Source: Rhypophila decipiens (taxonomy: Eukaryota; Ascomycota; Sordariomycetes; Sordariales; Naviculisporaceae). From it: a stretch of DNA of 64,000 nucleotides. The stretch spans positions 806,001 through 870,000 of the forward strand of contig MU858046.1 of the NCBI GenBank assembly GCA_033297075.1, read 5' to 3'. Every line of letters begins with the position of its first letter. Positions within the stretch are counted from its first letter, which is position 1. A program made the position numbers and the translations under genes. The notes beneath the pieces were generated by a model. It was not told the origin of the DNA. It ran no database searches and saw nothing but the letters and a program-made list of their open reading frames with translations. Of the stretch, positions 1 to 10,713 are shown piece by piece.

Positions 1-3000
1 CTCCCGAAACCCAAGCCCAAAGTATTTGCATCTCAGTGCAAGCGAGCTCAACACAACACTAATACTACTCAGCGCCATCGCCAGACTCGCCCAGACAGGG
101 TCCAGCCTCACATGCTCTCCGCTACTTGTCTTGATGGGATAAAAGACACCTGCTGCGACGGGGATAGCCAAGACGTTGTATATCACCGCCCAGCCAAAGT
201 TGAACCAGATCCTCTTGAACACAGTGGCCGAGAGGTCCAAGAGTGTCACCACCGTGCGCAGATTACTCTTTACCAGCACGAAATCTGCGCTGCTGATGGC
301 CACGTCCGACCCTGATCCGATTGCGATACCTACATCCGCCACGGCTAATGCTGGGCTGTCGTTGATACCGTCGCCGACCATTGCCACGATGGCACGGCGT
401 GTGGCAGACTCTGTCTTCTTGCCCGTGCGCGCCTTGAGGGTGGACTGGAGATAGGTGATCTTGTCCGCCTTCCCGGTGGGCAGAACACCGGCAATGACTT
501 GATCGGCCGGAATTCCCAGTTGCCGTGCAACCGCTGCGGCGGTGATAGGATTGTCGCCCGACAACATCCAGACGCCGGTGCCACGGGCCTGGAGGGCCTT
601 GATGATCTTTGGGGCCTCGGGGCGGATTGGATCAGAGATGGAGAGTGTGGCGGCAAGTCTCCAGCTGTTTTCGGCTTCAGGCTCGCCTTCCGCGCGTCCA
701 ACTGGCCTTGTCGCCACCAGGGCAACTGATTTGGCTTCGGCTTTCCATTTTTGAAGGGCTTGGTCGGCTTGTGGGGGGACTGGGACTCCATGATCTTCCA
801 TGAATGCCTCGTTGCCAACGATGAGCTCGAAAGACTCCTCCGGAGCAGGCGCCTGATATATCGCTTTGAGACCCTTGCCCGGGATCTCCTGCATATTCTC
901 AATCTGGACAGAAGTCGAAGTCTCTCGAGCACAGAATGACACAATGGCTTTGGCAATCGGATGGCTGCTGGTTTGTTCCACGGCCTTGAGTGCTGCAAGG
1001 AGAAGGCTCCTCTTTTCTGGCGACATTTCAGAGTCTTCTGCATAAATCTCAGAATCGGTCATGCTCGGTTCCCCTCCCTCGGTCAAGGTTCCAGTCTTGT
1101 CAAAGACGACACAGTCGATCTTGCTGGCAGTCTCGAAAGCCAAGCCGCCACCCTTGGCGAGTATACCATGCTTCGCTGCGATACCGCCTCCAACGAAAAT
1201 TGCAGTTGGAGCAGCAAGTGCGAGACCGCATGGGCAGGCGACAACAAAGACTGAAATGGCAAACTGCAACGAAAAGGCAACCCAGCCACCTGATGTAACT
1301 TGCAGGAAGTGGCCTGCGATATGGCCCGTCAGTCCCAGAGACAGCCAAGTCAGCCAAGTCACAATTGCGACAAGTGTGACGGCGGGGACGAAATACGTCG
1401 TCAGGAGATCGGCAATCTGCTCCATGGGCGCACGCTTCGTCTGGCCCTCCCTAACGACATTAACGATCTGGTCCAGCATCGACTGGCCGGCGACGCCCGT
1501 GATTCGCGCCAGGATCGAGGCATCCTTGTTGACAGTTCCCGCAAAGACCTCATCCCCAACTGTCTTCTTCACAAGCCGAGACTCTCCCGTCAAGCTGGAC
1601 TCATCAAAGTTGCTCTCGCCCGAAACAATAGTCCCGTCCGACGGAGGCGAAGCCCCGTGGTTCACCCTCACCACGTCTCCAAAGTCCAACAGATCCGCCT
1701 TGACCTCAACATCCTTCTCCTTTTCCGTCCCGTATCCTTCAACCAGGGTGGCGGTGGTCGGCCGCAGTTTCCGAAGCATCTCGACCGCGTCTCCCGTCCT
1801 CGACTTGCTGTAGCTCTCAATCAACCTTCCCAGCAGCAAGAAAAACGTCAGAAACACCACAGAATCGAAGTAGAAGTTGGAGTCGCTCAGTTCGTGTGGT
1901 GAATATACAGCTGCGGCAATCATTTGACTGACCGACGAGATGTATGCAATGGTGGTTCCCAGAGACATCAGAGTATTCATGCTACCAAACCGGTAAAACC
2001 GCTGGAGGATGGGGACCTTACTCCCACGCCTCCAGAGCGTCATGATCTCCTTGATGGCTCTCCTGTGGAACACGTCTGCACCGTAAAAGTACGGTGGCGT
2101 AGCCAGAATGAAAAGGGCCATCTGTGCTCGGCTGATACCCGATGTCCACGGTTGCATCAACGCGTGCTTCCCAGGATTGCTCATGGGGAGGAGGCTCATA
2201 TAAACTATGCCGATGACAAAGGTCGGAATGCAAATCAAGCCTGCGAAGATTACGCGGTATAGAATCTTTCGCTGGTGCTGCCTCTGGATCTGCTTGGAGC
2301 GCTCCTCTAGGCTGGGCGGGTGATATATTGAGGCCTTGAATGCCTGATCGCTCGCCTCTACCGCGGCGAGGATCTGCCGTACAGTAAACCGCGGGGCATC
2401 GGGAATGTAATTGATTTTGATGATGGGTCGTTTCTGTGTGGGCTGGCTGATGACATCCAGTTGTCTTCGGAAGCCCGCTAGGCTGTTTATCACCCGCGAT
2501 GGACAGTGTTCGCAGTAAAGGCCGTCGATCCTGATCTCGACCGTCCTTTCGTGCTTTGCTGCCCGCTCTTGGGAAAGGTTGACCACCGATGTTAAAGTTG
2601 CGTCGTACCCGATATCCTTAATCTCTTGGGCGACCTTGTTGGCGTTCTCCTTGCCTTCAAAGATGACTGATGCGCTGTTGGTGAGCAGGTTGACAGTGAC
2701 GTCTTTGATCCACCCCTTTTCTTTCAAGTTGTACGTGATGCTGTTGGAGCATGCTGCACAGGTCATTCCCCCGATTGCGACTGTCGCTTGCCATATGTCC
2801 CCTGCTGGCTTTGGTTTTGGCTTGTCGACTCTGGTGACGTCGGTAAGTGTTCCATCGTACCCAAGGTCCTCAATTGCTTCCACCACGTCTTCTGCCGACT
2901 TCTCATCCCTGATATCGACCGTTGCGCTGTTGGTAAGGAGGTTGACCACGACATCGACTACCCAGGGCTTTCGTTTCAACTCGGCGGTAATGGCATTGGA

Positions 3001-3738
3001 ACAGGAAGCACAAGTCATACCACCAATCGCAACCGTGGCACGCCAGAGCGGCTGCTCAGATACGGTCTCATTGGTCTCGACGACAATGAACGACTTGGAC
3101 GACATTGCACGATGAGGTTGCGGTTTGAGAGCGTCGTCCAGTGTTGCGTTGGACGGGTACGAGTTGCTCTCCTCGATAATGTCTTTCTCTATCGTGTCGT
3201 GCTCCTCGTGGGTCTGGCCGCTGGCACACTGCTTACAATTCTTCATATGCAGCTCTGCTTGCTGGCCCGAAGAGGTTTTGCTGCTAAGCTTGGACGTGTT
3301 GATCCACCGTGTGAAAGCCGAAGTTGGGCGGTTCACGTCCTGGCTGTTCCCTCTGCTGCCGTTCGCCTTCCTACTTGCGCTGCTTTCGCCGTTTTCCTGG
3401 GATCCATCCATTATATCGGCATCGAGCAGATCCCAAAGGTCGGAGGAGTCGCCTGCGGTTGTGGTGACACCGGATACTTCAAACCCTTCGTCTTGGAGGG
3501 CCTGATGCATCTCCCGCAGTGATGCGGCTGGAGTGTGTTCGACAGTTACAACCGATGTGACAACATTCGGTGAGACCCATTTCACATTCCCGTCGCACGA
3601 GCCGTGCAAGACCTCTTTTATAGTTGAGACGCATGTCGGGCAATGGAGATTAGCGAGGAGGAACGAGCTGGTGACTGTGCTTGTCTCGGACGCGGGGCTG
3701 GTCCGACCAAGGACTGGAATGCGGTTCGTGGCCGCCAT
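1..3738 (-). CDS. CCC2: copper-transporting P1B-type ATPase (C-terminus outside window)
   Basis: Pumps Cu(I) across a membrane using ATP; family members either load copper into the secretory pathway (Ccc2) or export it (CrpA type), and the sequence alone does not decide which. The frame is open without introns for 1246 codons from ATG at 3738 to the window edge. N-terminal heavy-metal-binding CxxC motifs lie at about residues 33-36 (CPTC), 243-246 (CASC), 327-330 (CAAC) and 409-412 (CEHC), with a further CKQC at 168-171. The core holds the TGES actuator motif, the CPC membrane metal site at about 835-837, DKTGT with phosphorylated Asp880, and GDGIND near 1122-1127. Only the last residues after the final membrane segments are missing. 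The GTG-initiated open stretch upstream is treated as leader. Confidence 0.93.
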   Translation of the reverse strand, partial: MAATNRIPVLGRTSPASETSTVTSSFLLANLHCPTCVSTIKEVLHGSCDGNVKWVSPNVVTSVVTVEHTPAASLREMHQALQDEGFEVSGVTTTAGDSSDLWDLLDADIMDGSQENGESSASRKANGSRGNSQDVNRPTSAFTRWINTSKLSSKTSSGQQAELHMKNCKQCASGQTHEEHDTIEKDIIEESNSYPSNATLDDALKPQPHRAMSSKSFIVVETNETVSEQPLWRATVAIGGMTCASCSNAITAELKRKPWVVDVVVNLLTNSATVDIRDEKSAEDVVEAIEDLGYDGTLTDVTRVDKPKPKPAGDIWQATVAIGGMTCAACSNSITYNLKEKGWIKDVTVNLLTNSASVIFEGKENANKVAQEIKDIGYDATLTSVVNLSQERAAKHERTVEIRIDGLYCEHCPSRVINSLAGFRRQLDVISQPTQKRPIIKINYIPDAPRFTVRQILAAVEASDQAFKASIYHPPSLEERSKQIQRQHQRKILYRVIFAGLICIPTFVIGIVYMSLLPMSNPGKHALMQPWTSGISRAQMALFILATPPYFYGADVFHRRAIKEIMTLWRRGSKVPILQRFYRFGSMNTLMSLGTTIAYISSVSQMIAAAVYSPHELSDSNFYFDSVVFLTFFLLLGRLIESYSKSRTGDAVEMLRKLRPTTATLVEGYGTEKEKDVEVKADLLDFGDVVRVNHGASPPSDGTIVSGESNFDESSLTGESRLVKKTVGDEVFAGTVNKDASILARITGVAGQSMLDQIVNVVREGQTKRAPMEQIADLLTTYFVPAVTLVAIVTWLTWLSLGLTGHIAGHFLQVTSGGWVAFSLQFAISVFVVACPCGLALAAPTAIFVGGGIAAKHGILAKGGGLAFETASKIDCVVFDKTGTLTEGGEPSMTDSEIYAEDSEMSPEKRSLLLAALKAVEQTSSHPIAKAIVSFCARETSTSVQIENMQEIPGKGLKAIYQAPAPEESFELIVGNEAFMEDHGVPVPPQADQALQKWKAEAKSVALVATRPVGRAEGEPEAENSWRLAATLSISDPIRPEAPKIIKALQARGTGVWMLSGDNPITAAAVARQLGIPADQVIAGVLPTGKADKITYLQSTLKARTGKKTESATRRAIVAMVGDGINDSPALAVADVGIAIGSGSDVAISSADFVLVKSNLRTVVTLLDLSATVFKRIWFNFGWAVIYNVLAIPVAAGVFYPIKTSSGEHVRLDPVWASLAMALSSISVVLSSLALRCKYFGLGFRE

Positions 3739-5676
3739 GACAGGTATTGCGCACTTCCACACACGGGTAGGACGGATCTCGGGATGTCACCGCAGAGGCT
3801 TGGGCCTCAACTTGGGCCTTGGATGTCGCTGCTGTATTGCCTGTCCTGGGCTTGACGGAAGGAGACGAGACGAGGGTGTGGCTTGATTGGCGCAGCTCGG
3901 ATATGCGTTGGATGGGTACTGTAGTCGGAATATATTGAATATATCCCGGAAAGGAAATGCGGACCGGAAGAAAAGGAGACACAAGACTTCAAGGTGATAT
4001 AGCCTGAGTTGCCAAGGCCTCTTTTCGTGGACGCGAAAACTTGGGGGAGACTCGGTAGAAGTTTTCTGATGTTCGTTTCCAGGATTTTGTTGTTCGGGTG
4101 CCGTACGTTGATATGGGAAAGGAGTTTGCTCGAGCGACCGAGGCAGGATTATTAGGAGAATAAGAACATGACAGAAAAGAAGAAGGCAAATGGCCACAAG
4201 ATCAAATTAGTAGTAGAGGTAATTCTTCGTAATTCGGTCGCAGCCGAAAGTTTCCCATTGCTAATCGGCACAAACGACGCATTAGCAAACACCGGTTGAC
4301 TGGCAGTCATTCACGCACATTTCGCGCAAGGTCCCGCCCAAAGAAGGTTGCGATGAAAAGCATTCACTTTGGCGGCCCGGAACCCTCCTCAACCACTTGC
4401 GGATGTAGTGGATTCAACCAGACAACGAATAATAACTTTCCTCGCTGAGATTTGCAATTGCTACTTCCCTTGAGATTGCGGTGTTTGTGCTGCAGGCAAG
4501 GGCGATTTTCCCGACGTTACAAAGATCGGGCACATGTCATAGATGGCGAAACATTTACACAGCATTCATCCAGATGGTGCCTCCTTCCGGGGTGACAAAC
4601 ACAACAAAGAAACCACGTATCTCCTATACACCACCTATTCTATTTCATTTATTAAACAGGGCCCAGAATTAGCGAGTATATAGTAGAATCCATTTTTTAA
4701 ACGATTTCGATGGCCTTCTATGTGACTAACATAAGTCCACTTACACTTATCCGAATATCATATAAGTGACCAGCATGTACGGTACCTGTTCCCGAAAGTG
4801 GGGAATTCCAGAGTGACATCACCACACTGCGGGTAGTGGCGGAAAGCGAGCTAAACCGAATTTGTGGGGTCGGGAAGCCAGCACAAATGTCGCAGAAGTT
4901 TCAAAACATGTCCGGGAAGTTTCTCCCCATTTTTCAGCTGCTATCGAGATACGAAACAAACTTCGGGACAATCATATGTGAGGTCAGCTTCTCGGTGTGG
5001 AAGCAGTAACCCATGCAAGCCACGGGTGTGAGCGTTCAAACTTGGGGCAGGTATGTATACCTGCCTTGTCACTTGCCGGAAGAAGAGATGAACTCTAAAA
5101 TGGACGGGGTTGATTGGCTGGAGTCTTGTTGGATCACCATCGAGTGCGACCAGGGGCCGAGGGTTAGGGTTGGGCTCGGTTGCGAGTAACACACCGACGA
5201 AAATGACCAGCTACAGTTGTTTCAGTTGAGCTGTTGGGTAATTCTTCAAGGTCCAGGTCGAGACATGAGTGAAGTCAAATTCGTGAGTCCGCCTCTTATG
5301 GGATAAGCTGATGTTTGCGTGTTACGAACAAACCAGAGGGCAGATTGTAAGTGCAGGTGCAGTTCTGAGTATCATAGTATGTACCACAGTACTCAACCCC
5401 TTACGGACCGTCTGGACCGCCAACGTCGGGTTGTGCATCAACATAGAAATCCATACTCGACCGGACTCGACAAACAAGATGCTCTGTACATACGTTAGGT
5501 GCTCACGTTCGCAATGTGGACACCAAAGTGATAGGAGCAAATATTCGGGATCCTAAGCTCAGCCAGCTGAGCCATGCAACAAGTTCAAATTCGCTCTTCG
5601 AGAACACTCTCCAATCTAGGATCTCGAACGGTTCATATACGTTTATCCATCTACCTCCCCTCCCTTCTCCGTCCCC
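3739..5676. other. intergenic region, copper ATPase promoter side
   Basis: No supportable gene. It holds the promoter and leader of the copper ATPase and the 3' flank of the orphan gene at 5677-6384. Two small signals: TTTGCTC at 4125-4131, which matches the core of yeast copper-response elements, and a telomere-repeat-like GGGTTAGGGTT near 5161-5171. Confidence 0.6.
5159..5172 (+). promoter_or_regulatory. telobox-like motif
   Basis: GAGGGTTAGGGTTG contains almost two telomere-type TTAGGG units inside an intergenic region. Such motifs bind Tbf1-like factors in some fungi. Here it lies about 1.4 kb upstream of the copper ATPase, so a promoter role is only a possibility. Confidence 0.3.
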
Positions 5677-6384
5677 CTAGCGACCAAAGTAATCGGCCTG
5701 CTCCTTCGCGTCATTGTACGTCATCTTCAGCCAACTCATAACTTCGTCGTCTTCCCAGTCCCAGGCCATAAATTTGCCATCTGATTCGTTTTCGAATATC
5801 ACCTTGAGGAATATTCGGTGGTAGCGCTTTGGAATGCGCATGCCTCTCTCACGGGCCAGGTGGAGGTGCTTGGCCAGCCTGTAAAGGGCCAATGGCTTGA
5901 TTGGGCAAGTTTGGTTGGCCCCAGAGATGCTAGAGGATTGATGACTATTAGCTAACCGAACTGCAGTGTGCAAAGGGGCTGGTGTATGACATACCTTGAA
6001 GGCCTTGATTGCTCGTTTGCAATCATCGATGCTGGTGTCGTAGCTCCCGCTGAAGATGCGGGCGATCCGCCTCTTATTTCTCCGGACCACGCGGTCATGG
6101 AGCCGGTCATCGACCCGGGCTTGAGCTGACTGGACGGGCTGGGCGGCGGCAGGGGCAGGGGCAGGCTGGTGGCCCAGGATTTCTGAGCACACCGCGGCCA
6201 AGTTGGTGATGTGGGCTGTGTCGCCCGTGGCATTGTACAGAGCCAGATGCTCCGTCATGTCGACGACTCTGTCGTCGGAGTACCAGACTCCGTCGGTCGC
6301 CCCGGTTGGCTGGTCGTCGTCGAGGGGAGTCGGGGTGTACTCCACCTCGAATCGGGGAGGTGGTGAGCCATGGGCAGATGACAT
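5677..6384 (-). CDS. hypothetical fungal protein
   Basis: Unrecognised protein; read straight through it is 235 aa. The N-terminal half is Pro/Ala/Gln rich with an acidic start. The middle is basic (RRNKRRIARI, about residues 100-110). The C-terminal 70 residues look like a compact charged domain (ALYRLAKHLHLARERG, then WDWEDDEVMSWLKM). A good intron donor (GTATGT) sits at 5994. The nearest good acceptor would shift the frame, but an AAG acceptor at 5897-5896 gives a 99-nt intron that keeps it, joining AIKAFK directly to PLALYRL. If spliced, the protein is 202 aa. No signal peptide or membrane segment is seen. Convincing C-terminal composition supports a real gene; function unknown. Confidence 0.6.
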   Translation of the reverse strand: MSSAHGSPPPRFEVEYTPTPLDDDQPTGATDGVWYSDDRVVDMTEHLALYNATGDTAHITNLAAVCSEILGHQPAPAPAAAQPVQSAQARVDDRLHDRVVRRNKRRIARIFSGSYDTSIDDCKRAIKAFKVCHTPAPLHTAVRLANSHQSSSISGANQTCPIKPLALYRLAKHLHLARERGMRIPKRYHRIFLKVIFENESDGKFMAWDWEDDEVMSWLKMTYNDAKEQADYFGR

Positions 6385-7199
6385 TTTGCTGGTGCTGGTA
6401 CTGGTACTGGTGTTTGGTCTGGCGAAGCAGATGTGTTGGTGAGGAGAGATGATCGATGTGTATAGCTGGAAGCTTGAAATTTGATGGCACTCGAAGTGTT
6501 GAAGAGAACAGGAGTTCGTTTGGATCCGGGTTCATGACAGGCGTTTAAATACCGACTTTTTGGGCAGACTTGAGCCATGCTTGCTGGAACAATACTCACA
6601 GAATGAGATATCGGATGAAGTGTACAAGTAGTAATAAGAACAATAGTCAGGGTGCTTGTTGGCCGGGACGCACCGTATTTCGGCCCTGCCAGCATCTATT
6701 CATCTCGAGTTTGCACAATAGCAACACCACAAGAACTACCAACCACCTGGTTAGAGTTCAGTCTGCCCATGTTCATGCCCAAACTTTCTATTGTTGCCGC
6801 ACGCTCTCACAAGAACCGTGCCGTCTTCTTCGAAACTCTAAATGCGAATAACAATAGCAACAGGGGCACAGCTGATACAAATAGATCAGATCGCAGCGTG
6901 GTGATCAAGACTATTGTGGAGAAAAGGGCACGAGGTTCGTGAAATATATCCTTCACTCAGATTGGGCAAGTCCAAAAGTGTCACGCCAGATCGCAAGACC
7001 GCCCCCTAACTGCCTTGCCCAGACCCGCAATCAAAGTTTCGTGATAAACCTCCTTTGCAATCGAGCTCCCGAACTATATTTTAGCCATTCCTTTCACTCC
7101 GCCTCAAAAGCTCACTCCTTCCAATCACTTCTCCCAATAAATCCTTCCGCCTATACAATCCCAAACCACCAAAGTGCGCTCCCTGATCTCACCAACAAA
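6385..7199. other. divergent promoter region
   Basis: Lies between the orphan gene on the minus strand and the one starting at 7200 on the plus strand. Nothing coding is supported. The last 100 bases are pyrimidine-rich and end in CACCAACAAAATGG, a good fungal start context. Confidence 0.55.
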
Positions 7200-7858
7200 A
7201 TGGCCAGCAAACAGTCGAACCCAGAGCAAGCCGCCCAGCTGCTGCAAGCCCTCCGTGAAGCAGTCAACGACTACAGTCTAGCCCGAACCGACGAGAACAA
7301 GAGCAAAGGCCTCGAAGAGCTCAAGACCAAGATGATCGACGCCCGAAAGACACTCCGTGGATTCCTAGACCGCGTCTCGGCAGAACTCCCCATAACGAAG
7401 CTCCTTTCCGACGAGATCAAGTGGACCTCAAAGGAGATCATGCGCTGTCGAGCTCTGGAGCTCGCCGTCGATGAGCAGATCAAGGAAGAGCAACAAGGCC
7501 TCAAGTCCAAGCTCTGGGCGCAGGTGGAGGTAACTATCTCCGTATATACCATCATAACATACCTTATTTCATCCAAAAGTTTTGGCTGACGAGAAATTCT
7601 CTGCGAACTTAGGAAAGCACAAGGACCAACAATAACAACAAGTCTCAGTCTCCGCCACCACCACCACCCAAGTATAAACTTGAACGAAAAACCAAAAAGC
7701 CCAGCAAGTTGGCCGCGGGAGATGAAGACTGGGAGTATGTCGAGGCTGAGAACCTGGCCGACGACCCATGGGTTACAGTTTCCCACTGTCATGGTCGACC
7801 TGAGGATCTTGTCGTAACAAACCTCACGCACCAGGGACGCCTGCAGTGGTACGGATAG
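7200..7858 (+). CDS. hypothetical coiled-coil protein, two exons
   Basis: Unrecognised protein of 191 aa. Exons are 7200-7529 and 7613-7858; the 83-nt intron has a GTAACT donor, a CTGAC-like branch and a TTAG acceptor. Splicing at phase 0 joins two frames that both look coding. The first 110 residues are charged and helical (LLQALREAVNDYSLAR, LEELKTKMIDARKTL), suggesting a coiled-coil or helical bundle. The second exon has an Asn run, six prolines, a basic stretch (KLERKTKKPSK) and an acidic patch (DEDWEYVEAE). No signal peptide or membrane segment. ATG 7200 is the first ATG in frame; the open frame before it begins at a non-ATG codon. Confidence 0.7.
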
Positions 7859-8389
7859 GTAGCTTAGTTTGACTTTCAGAGGCAAGAGATACCAGACGTC
7901 GGTACAGCACTGCAGCCTAGAAATCAAACAAGGCTTTTGTGAGGTCATCTCATTTGATTGATTCAGAAGCCGGGGGTTAGTGAGCTGTCTGGATGAGAAT
8001 ATCTGGCATGTGGCAAATGTAAAGTTTACACCCCATTTTTCGCCTAGCTACTAAGGCTATATCCTCAATGATCAAGGGTTTGATGTCAGTCGGTGCTGTG
8101 ACATGTATTGAATCTCCCAAGTGTGTTGAACGGACCAAAAATACGCAGAAAAAAGAGGCTTGCAAGGCCCAAAGAGTTAATTCAGAGGCATATAGCAATT
8201 CCTTTACAACGCCGTCTTATTGTGTTCCTGTTGATGGATTTCACATCCCCATTCATTCATTCCATGTCTTCGACCTAGTTGCCACAATCCCAATTCAAAC
8301 TCACTCCAAAGACTCCCGATCCTGTTGATACATCTAAAGAATGTATCCATCTCACTGACTGCTCATACACGAAGACACCACCTTGTTCT
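7859..8389. other. convergent 3' intergenic region
   Basis: Downstream flanks of the genes ending at 7858 (+) and 8390 (-). I see no gene, RNA or strong repeat. Confidence 0.5.
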
Positions 8390-9334
8390 CTAACGAGCCG
8401 TATTCCCGGACCCGGTCACTGGAGGTTGGAACTGACTAGGCTGGTACTTTGGCGGCAGGACAGGCTCCATCTTGCCGTCGTGCGGCATCCGAGCAACTAC
8501 CTTGACACAGCGGGGACAGACATGCTCGACGTCGTAGAACCACTGGCAGCAGAAGGGAAACAAGCCGGGGAGGATTCCACAGCATAAGCAGCAGGCTACC
8601 GCGGCCATGCTAAAGTGACATGTTAGCAACGGAGGTCCTTATCAGTCTAGAAAATTGATGGGTATGGATGGGTAGGAGTGGAGGGAGAGAGAGAAGACTT
8701 ACGTGGTCTCGGTACTGGGCTCATGCCGAACGGTTGTCTTTTGTCTGGTACGACAATGCGGACAGTCGACGTAGTCGGGGCTTTCGTTGAGATCTTGGAG
8801 GGGGGTTACGTAGTTCTCTGGTCTTCTTGTGGTGCTGCTGCCCGGACCGGTGGGGGGACCTGATCTCTGCGTTTGGGACGAGGGATTGTTGTTTGGACCA
8901 CCCGCCGGGCCGCCGGGCGGTATGTTCAGGCTCATGTACTCTGGTGGAGGAGAGTCGTTTATCACTCTGTTTGGGACTTCGACTGTTTGGTCTTGTGGTA
9001 ACGGTGGGAGGGCGCGGTCTGATAGGTTTGATAATCGACGGTTCGAAGAGGCATCGTTGCCGTTCTGGTTTGAAGGTTGGAGAGTGGAGGGCTCGTGTGT
9101 GTTGTTACTAGTACTTTCTGATGCTGTTCCAGTTGGTTCTTGTGCTGAGGTGGTTGCTGGAGCTGTGGTTCGGGGTGGGTTCAAGTTTGACTTTTCTGGT
9201 ACCTTGGGTGAGGTGGTTTCTGTCGCCGTGGTCAGGGTGGGATTTGATGCTAATGGTTCCTGGACCGAGGTGGTTCCCGTCGTCATGCTCAGGGGAGGAT
9301 TTGAATATCCTGGTTTAGTCGTTTGTGAGGCCAT
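8390..9334 (-). CDS. LITAF-domain zinc-binding membrane-associated protein
   Basis: Predicted 283-aa protein with a C-terminal LITAF-like domain, a membrane-inserted zinc ribbon usually found on endosomal or lysosomal membranes. Exons are 9334-8703 and 8609-8390. The 93-nt intron (GTAAGT donor, GCTAAC branch, TTTAG acceptor) falls inside the domain, and splicing restores it. Zinc ligands visible are CPHC at 191-194 and HVCPRC at 240-245, separated by the Cys-rich hydrophobic segment CCLCCGILPGLFPFCC that should dip into the membrane. Residues 1-185 are low-complexity Ser/Thr/Pro and contain PPPEY, a PPxY-type motif that could recruit Nedd4-family ubiquitin ligases, as in other LITAF proteins. 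Start Met at 9334 has the better context; an in-frame open stretch continues upstream to 9382. Confidence 0.85.
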
Positions 9335-10713
9335 CTTGATGGAAAGGATCCACCCGAAAGACTGATACGATCGTGGGTTCAATTATCTGTAAATTGGATG
9401 TTTCGTCCGAGGTTGAGAGTGGAACAAAAGAAAACAGAATGGATTATCTAACGGCGTACGTATCTATATGATATGAGCACTCAGCAATACTGGGGACTAT
9501 AATCTGCTGATCCATATAGGAGGCCTTCAGATGACGATTGCCAAGTAATAAGGGCAGACTCGGAGCCAAAAATACGACGTTTGCTACGCTCCTTCGGACA
9601 TTGACCAATGGTCAAAGGATGGACTCCGGGAAGGGGCTGTGAACATTGAACCAACAAGAAGTAGCCCAGCGGCGAAGTGGTCAGCCTTAATACCTCCTGT
9701 CTTCTAGAATGGAACCCTAGTTCTATACCATTAAGGCTCCATACGCAAAAAGACCCCCGTCAAGACTAAGCCAGCAGGTGGTTACACAGAGCCGTTTTGA
9801 CAAGCTATCCAGACCTGCAGCCGTGAATGTCATCCAAACAGGCTTGATGCGCATAAATGAGGATTTCCAGATGCTCGATTGATCACATCGAAGGTCGATA
9901 TGATAGACCCAAATCCATGGGACGAATATCCTGTGTGTGGACGGTTATGTCGTACAAGGAATATGCTGCTGTGGTCTATCTTGTATAAGATTAGCTAAGG
10001 TCGCAGGCGATAATCCCAAGTTCCAACGTCGTCCGCATGTGAAAGCTTGAGATGGGCCATGCAGAGTGGGACATATCTCGCTGTGGTCATTGGAATAAGT
10101 TCCTGTACGAAAGTCAAAAATATGGTGCGCAGAGCCGTTCGAGGTAAGCATGCATAAAGATACGACCCTTTAAGATCGAAAGTTGGTGACCGATTGGGCT
10201 GGCTTGTGAGAACCCAGGAGAAGTTCATCCGCGCGTCCCTCGTCAGCGACTGGTGTAGGTCAATATAGTGCCGTGTCGAGTGGTCCCGATGAAAAAGAAG
10301 CCCCTTCCATTCTAATTAATGGTGCTGATTGGATTTCATTAGGAAGTCACTCAGCACTTGTTGTACCGGAAGAGAAGTCGGGAGTTTTGCGACCAAAAGT
10401 GTGTACAAAATATTAGTCAGACAGGCAAGACCCCGGATTTGTTCCCCCTGCAACGTCATTGTCCCGGGCGCGGGGAAGCCACCACCGAACCACGGAGCAC
10501 ACGAATTTGACATACATCCAAACCGCTCATTACGTACCGGCAAACCCCCAATCTGACTGAAACTTGTAATATTGAAGTGACGGGATTCTTATTTTAGTAC
10601 ACTCCGGTAGCCTCCAGAAGATCCACACTGGTACAGCAGACTCTTCAAGCTCTTTCAATACAAGCAAGCTTGCAAGCCGGTCCGGAACTGACCACAGGCG
10701 CCCCTCCTTCTGA
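9335..10713. other. divergent promoter region
   Basis: 1.4 kb between the LITAF gene (-) and the bisphosphate nucleotidase (+). No ORF of quality. It contains a 9-bp inverted repeat, AGCCTTAAT at 9683-9691 and ATTAAGGCT at 9730-9738, next to a TAGCCCAGCGG stretch that resembles a tRNA A-box, but no cloverleaf can be drawn. Confidence 0.5.

Noticed and set aside
345..1043. 232-codon frame inside the copper ATPase gene
   Set aside because: Shadow frame of the P-type ATPase; composition is Arg/Ser/Pro rich as expected of a wrong frame.
9662..9740. tRNA-like A-box (TAGCCCAGCGG) followed by a near B-box and a 9-bp inverted repeat
   Set aside because: No acceptor stem or anticodon arm can be formed; the inverted repeat does not fit a cloverleaf.
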